Shown here in pieces: positions 61,373 to 64,000 of a stretch of 64,000 nucleotides of DNA (positions are counted from its first letter, which is position 1; the number at the start of each line of letters is the position of its first letter). The translations under genes and the position numbers were made by a program. The notes below the pieces were generated by a model. That model saw only the letters and a list, made by a program, of their open reading frames with translations, was not told the origin of the DNA and ran no database searches. Origin of the DNA: Sphingobacterium detergens (GTDB lineage: Bacteria > Bacteroidota > Bacteroidia > Sphingobacteriales > Sphingobacteriaceae); contig NZ_RAPY01000002.1 of assembly GCF_003610355.1 (NCBI RefSeq), forward strand, positions 248,001 to 312,000. Reading direction: 5' to 3'.

Positions 61373-62722
61373 TTAAATTTCTCTGTTGCTATCCCAGTTT
61401 TCGAGATAGTCTGCAACCCGTTTTAAGAATGTGCCGCCTAGGGCGCCATCTATTGCACGGTGATCGTAGGATAGGGACAGATACATCATATGTCGAATTC
61501 CGATCATATCACCGTATTCTGTTTCGATTACCGCGGGTTTCTTTGTTATTGTACCGACTGCCAATATCGCCGCTTGGGGCTGATTGATAATAGGCGTTCC
61601 CATAATATTACCAAAAGCACCAATGTTGGTAAATGTGAATGTCCCATCTTGTGTATCATCAGGTTTTAATTTATTTGCCCGTGAACGCTGTGCAAGGTCG
61701 TTCACTGATTTGCTTAGCCCTACTAGACTCAATTGATCGGCATTCTTTATTACTGGTACGATGAGATTGCCATTTGGCAGCGCTGCAGCCATACCGATAT
61801 TGATATTTTTCTTTTTAATAATATTATAACCATCGATTGATATATTAACCAAAGGAAAGTCTTTTAAAGCCTTGGTAATGGCTTCTATAAATAATGGTGT
61901 GAACGTAATATTTTCTCCCTCACGTTTCTTATACGCATCTTTTACTTTATTGCGCCATAGGACTAGGTTGGTTACATCTGCTTCCACAAATGAACAAACA
62001 TGTGGGGATACTTGGACACTCTTGACCATATGATCGGAAATCAAGCGCCGCATACGATCCATTTCGATAATTTCGTCGCTACCATTCACAACGGTGTGGA
62101 CTGTTGGAGTCGGCGTAACTTGAGCCGGTTCATTTTTGATCAGAGGGGCATTTGCTGGTTTCGCATGATCTGTGTTTTGCTGCGTGCCTCTATTGGCTAC
62201 ATACAACAGAATATCCTCTTTCGTAACTCTACCCTCGGCTCCTGTACCTTGTATACGATCAAGCTCCTCCTGAGATAATCCCTCATGACGCGCGATGTTT
62301 TTTACTAGCGGCGAATAAAAGCGGACACCTTGTTCGTAATGTATATTTGTTGTTTCTTCGGTTGGGCTACTCAATTGCGCCATACCCGGTATTTCCAAAT
62401 TGGTAGTTTCGCTCGAAAATGTAGGTTGATCAGCTAGGCTTTCCTGCGGTTGAACAGTTGGTTCGCTTGTTTCGGCATCTCCTTCTATTTCTATAATTGC
62501 AACAACATCACCAACCTGAACGATTTGATCCGCAGTATAAAGTTGTTCCTTCAAAATTCCCCTAACAGGAGAGGGTACTTCTGAATCAACTTTATCCGTT
62601 GCGATTTCCAATAAAGTGTCATCTTCTTCAATCAAGTCACCAGGTTGTTTCAGCCATTTGGTAATTGTTGCCTCCGATACACTTTCTCCCATTTTTGGAA
62701 GTAAGAGTTTATATAAAGCCAT
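61373..62722 (-). CDS. 2-oxo acid dehydrogenase E2 subunit (dihydrolipoamide acyltransferase)
   Basis: 449 residues from ATG 62722 (MALYKLLLPKMGES); an ATG at 62734 would add MLKN. Residues about 1-80 are a lipoyl domain with the lipoylated Lys44 in IATDKVDSEVPSP. A linker leads to the E3-binding domain (VRFYSPLVKNIARHEGL, IQGTGAEGRVTKEDIL, about 138-178), then the catalytic domain ending in SYDHRAIDGALGG, with the catalytic His and Asp. The pattern is closest to the branched-chain or 2-oxoglutarate type; E1 and E3 are not in the window. It passes acyl groups to CoA. Confidence 0.9.
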   Translation of the reverse strand: MALYKLLLPKMGESVSEATITKWLKQPGDLIEEDDTLLEIATDKVDSEVPSPVRGILKEQLYTADQIVQVGDVVAIIEIEGDAETSEPTVQPQESLADQPTFSSETTNLEIPGMAQLSSPTEETTNIHYEQGVRFYSPLVKNIARHEGLSQEELDRIQGTGAEGRVTKEDILLYVANRGTQQNTDHAKPANAPLIKNEPAQVTPTPTVHTVVNGSDEIIEMDRMRRLISDHMVKSVQVSPHVCSFVEADVTNLVLWRNKVKDAYKKREGENITFTPLFIEAITKALKDFPLVNISIDGYNIIKKKNINIGMAAALPNGNLIVPVIKNADQLSLVGLSKSVNDLAQRSRANKLKPDDTQDGTFTFTNIGAFGNIMGTPIINQPQAAILAVGTITKKPAVIETEYGDMIGIRHMMYLSLSYDHRAIDGALGGTFLKRVADYLENWDSNREI

Positions 62723-62834
62723 ATTTTTTAGCAATCTCGTTATAGAAAAACGAAGTTAATTAAATTGTGGTTTACTTTCAACAATTTGAAATATTATTCC
62801 TTAAAAAACGATTTTATTAAAATTTTATTTTAAG

Positions 62835-64000
62835 TTACTCGAATTTTGACCCTTCTTCTTTTACCAGTAGTTTCCAGAGCAGGAGAAGCGCATTCATGCG
62901 CGTACGTTCGATGTTTATGCGCCTATCGTTGTTGAATTGAAATTTCTTTGTGATCACTTCTTTTTTTCCCGCTACCGCCACCCAGACTGTCCCTACAGGT
63001 TTCTCAACAGAACCGCCGCCCGGACCCGCTATCCCTGTTGTTGCAATGGCATAGTCCGTGTTGAATTTTGCTTTTGCGCCTGCAGCCATTTCTATGGCCG
63101 TCTGCTCACTGACAGCGCCAAATTGCTCCAACGTTGTTTCATGGACGTTTAGCAATTGCTGTTTTAGTCTATTGGAGTAGGGGATTGTTCCCCCGACGAA
63201 GATTTCGCTACTTCCGGGATTTGCTGTTAATGAAGCCGCCAGACTTCCGCCTGTACAGCTTTCAGCTGTAGTCAAGGTAAGTCGCTGTTGAGTAAATTGC
63301 TTAATTAAATATGCTTCAATAGTGGTGTCGTAATCCGCAATTACATAATTTTTTAAGCGATTCAAAAGTTTGCTCTTAAAGAGCTTTACTTCTTGAATAA
63401 TATCAGCTTTGTTTTTACTTTTTCCGGAAAGCCGGAGGCGAATAAAAGCTAATGTGGGTAAATAGGCCAATTTAATAGTTGAAGGAAGTTCTTCTTCAAT
63501 ATCCTTTATTTCTTCAGCAAGATAAGACTCTCCGATACCGCCTAAAAGTATGGTTTCGTGATGGATGAAGATGTCTTTATTTTGTTGTTCAATCAAGGGG
63601 AAGACACGCTGTTCCATGAGATGTTTCATTTCAAATGGTACACCGGGCATAAAAATATAGTGTTTTTGTGCCTCAGAAACCAACATACCTGGTGCTGTAC
63701 CATAATCGTTGAATAATATTTCACAGTTTGCCAGAACATCTGCTTGCTGTCGATTAATCTCTAGCATTTCCATATTGCGGGACTCAAAGAAACTTGTTAC
63801 ATGTTGGAGTACTTTTTCGTCACGGATTAATGTTGTGCCAAAATATTTTGCTGCAGTTTTTTTCGTAACATCGTCTTTAGTTGGACCAAGCCCCCCAGTA
63901 ATTAAAATCAAATCGGCTCTTGTGGACGCGCTTTTTAATGTGTTGAAAATAGCTTCCTCCGTGTCGGGAATGGATGTCATCTGGACAATATCTATCTCAA
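62835..64000 (-). CDS. cinA: CinA family protein, C-terminal NMN amidohydrolase domain (partial)
   Basis: Runs off the right edge: the frame is open through 64000, with EIDIVQMTSIPD as its visible start, so about 30 N-terminal residues are missing. The N-terminal MoaB/MogA-like domain shows LILITGGLGPTKDD and a GVPFEMKHLM block. The C-terminal amidohydrolase domain begins AYLIKQFTQQRLTLTTAESCTGGSLAAS, with catalytic Ser and the following IFVGGTIPYSNRLK and ATTGIAGPGGGS. The family deamidates nicotinamide mononucleotide and cleaves ADP-ribose; in some bacteria it is linked to competence. Confidence 0.9.
   Translation of the reverse strand, partial: EIDIVQMTSIPDTEEAIFNTLKSASTRADLILITGGLGPTKDDVTKKTAAKYFGTTLIRDEKVLQHVTSFFESRNMEMLEINRQQADVLANCEILFNDYGTAPGMLVSEAQKHYIFMPGVPFEMKHLMEQRVFPLIEQQNKDIFIHHETILLGGIGESYLAEEIKDIEEELPSTIKLAYLPTLAFIRLRLSGKSKNKADIIQEVKLFKSKLLNRLKNYVIADYDTTIEAYLIKQFTQQRLTLTTAESCTGGSLAASLTANPGSSEIFVGGTIPYSNRLKQQLLNVHETTLEQFGAVSEQTAIEMAAGAKAKFNTDYAIATTGIAGPGGGSVEKPVGTVWVAVAGKKEVITKKFQFNNDRRINIERTRMNALLLLWKLLVKEEGSKFE

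Noticed and set aside
1..64000. CRISPR arrays, tRNA/rRNA genes, insertion sequences and prophage genes
   Set aside because: Read for on both strands; no regularly spaced repeats, cloverleaf-like sequences, transposase or phage proteins were recognised.

Overview
The window reads as chromosome of a Bacteroidota bacterium of the family Sphingobacteriaceae, most likely Sphingobacterium (inference from gene content and style, not from a marker gene). Reasons: three complete SusC/SusD pairs, many lipoproteins and signal peptides ending in AQ, TAnnTTTG-type -7 boxes, a low-GC background, and families typical of the phylum (fimbrillin-like proteins, DUF3347, AsmA, LytS/LytTR pairs). No rRNA, tRNA, CRISPR array, phage or insertion sequence was recognised.

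Layout. 0-3.7 kb: assorted metabolic genes (YeiH-type transporter, GNAT acetyltransferase, MaoC-like dehydratase, SRPBCC protein, secreted alpha/beta hydrolase). 4.0-9.7 kb: a co-directional metal (probably copper) island: a Cys-rich secreted protein, two DUF3347 proteins (one with a degenerate HMA-like domain), a TRASH/YHS-like lipoprotein, a DUF2231 membrane protein and a multicopper oxidase with a barrel-like C-terminal extension. A small gene remnant lies at 9.76-9.92 kb. 10.0-16.5 kb: cell-surface genes: a C11 (clostripain-like) lipoprotein, a fimbrillin-like module fused to a DRGH nuclease, its fimbrillin-like paralogue, and a TonB-C-terminal-domain protein carrying what look like four degenerate plug-like repeats. 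16.5-26.7 kb: FabH, a MocR/PdxR-type regulator divergent from an ArgD-type aminotransferase, a Nudix hydrolase, two unknown exported proteins and a large AsmA-family protein.

26.8-36.6 kb is one apparent functional unit: a LytS-type histidine kinase, a lipoprotein zinc metalloprotease, a SusC/SusD pair and, at the far end, a LytTR response regulator. A perfect 10-bp direct repeat with a 21-bp period lies between kinase and protease, the geometry expected for a LytTR operator. A second SusC/SusD pair (36.9-41.5 kb) carries no linked degradative enzyme. 41.7-45.2 kb: a siderophore-type TonB receptor with a PepSY membrane protein, probably for iron. 45.6-46.9 kb: a GDPD phosphodiesterase and a TPR protein overlapping at their stops.

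47.0-55.2 kb: a glycan utilisation locus with a third SusC/SusD pair, a sulfatase and a divergent five-Asp-box sialidase, suggesting growth on sulfated, sialylated animal-type glycans. 55.7-64 kb is housekeeping or conserved: a two-gene unknown operon, Tex, TatA, a MATE exporter, a 2-oxo acid dehydrogenase E2 subunit and CinA, which runs off the right edge. The strongest leads for something undescribed are the plug-repeat/TonB protein, the split LytS/LytTR-protease-SusCD unit with its operator, and the fimbrillin-nuclease fusion.
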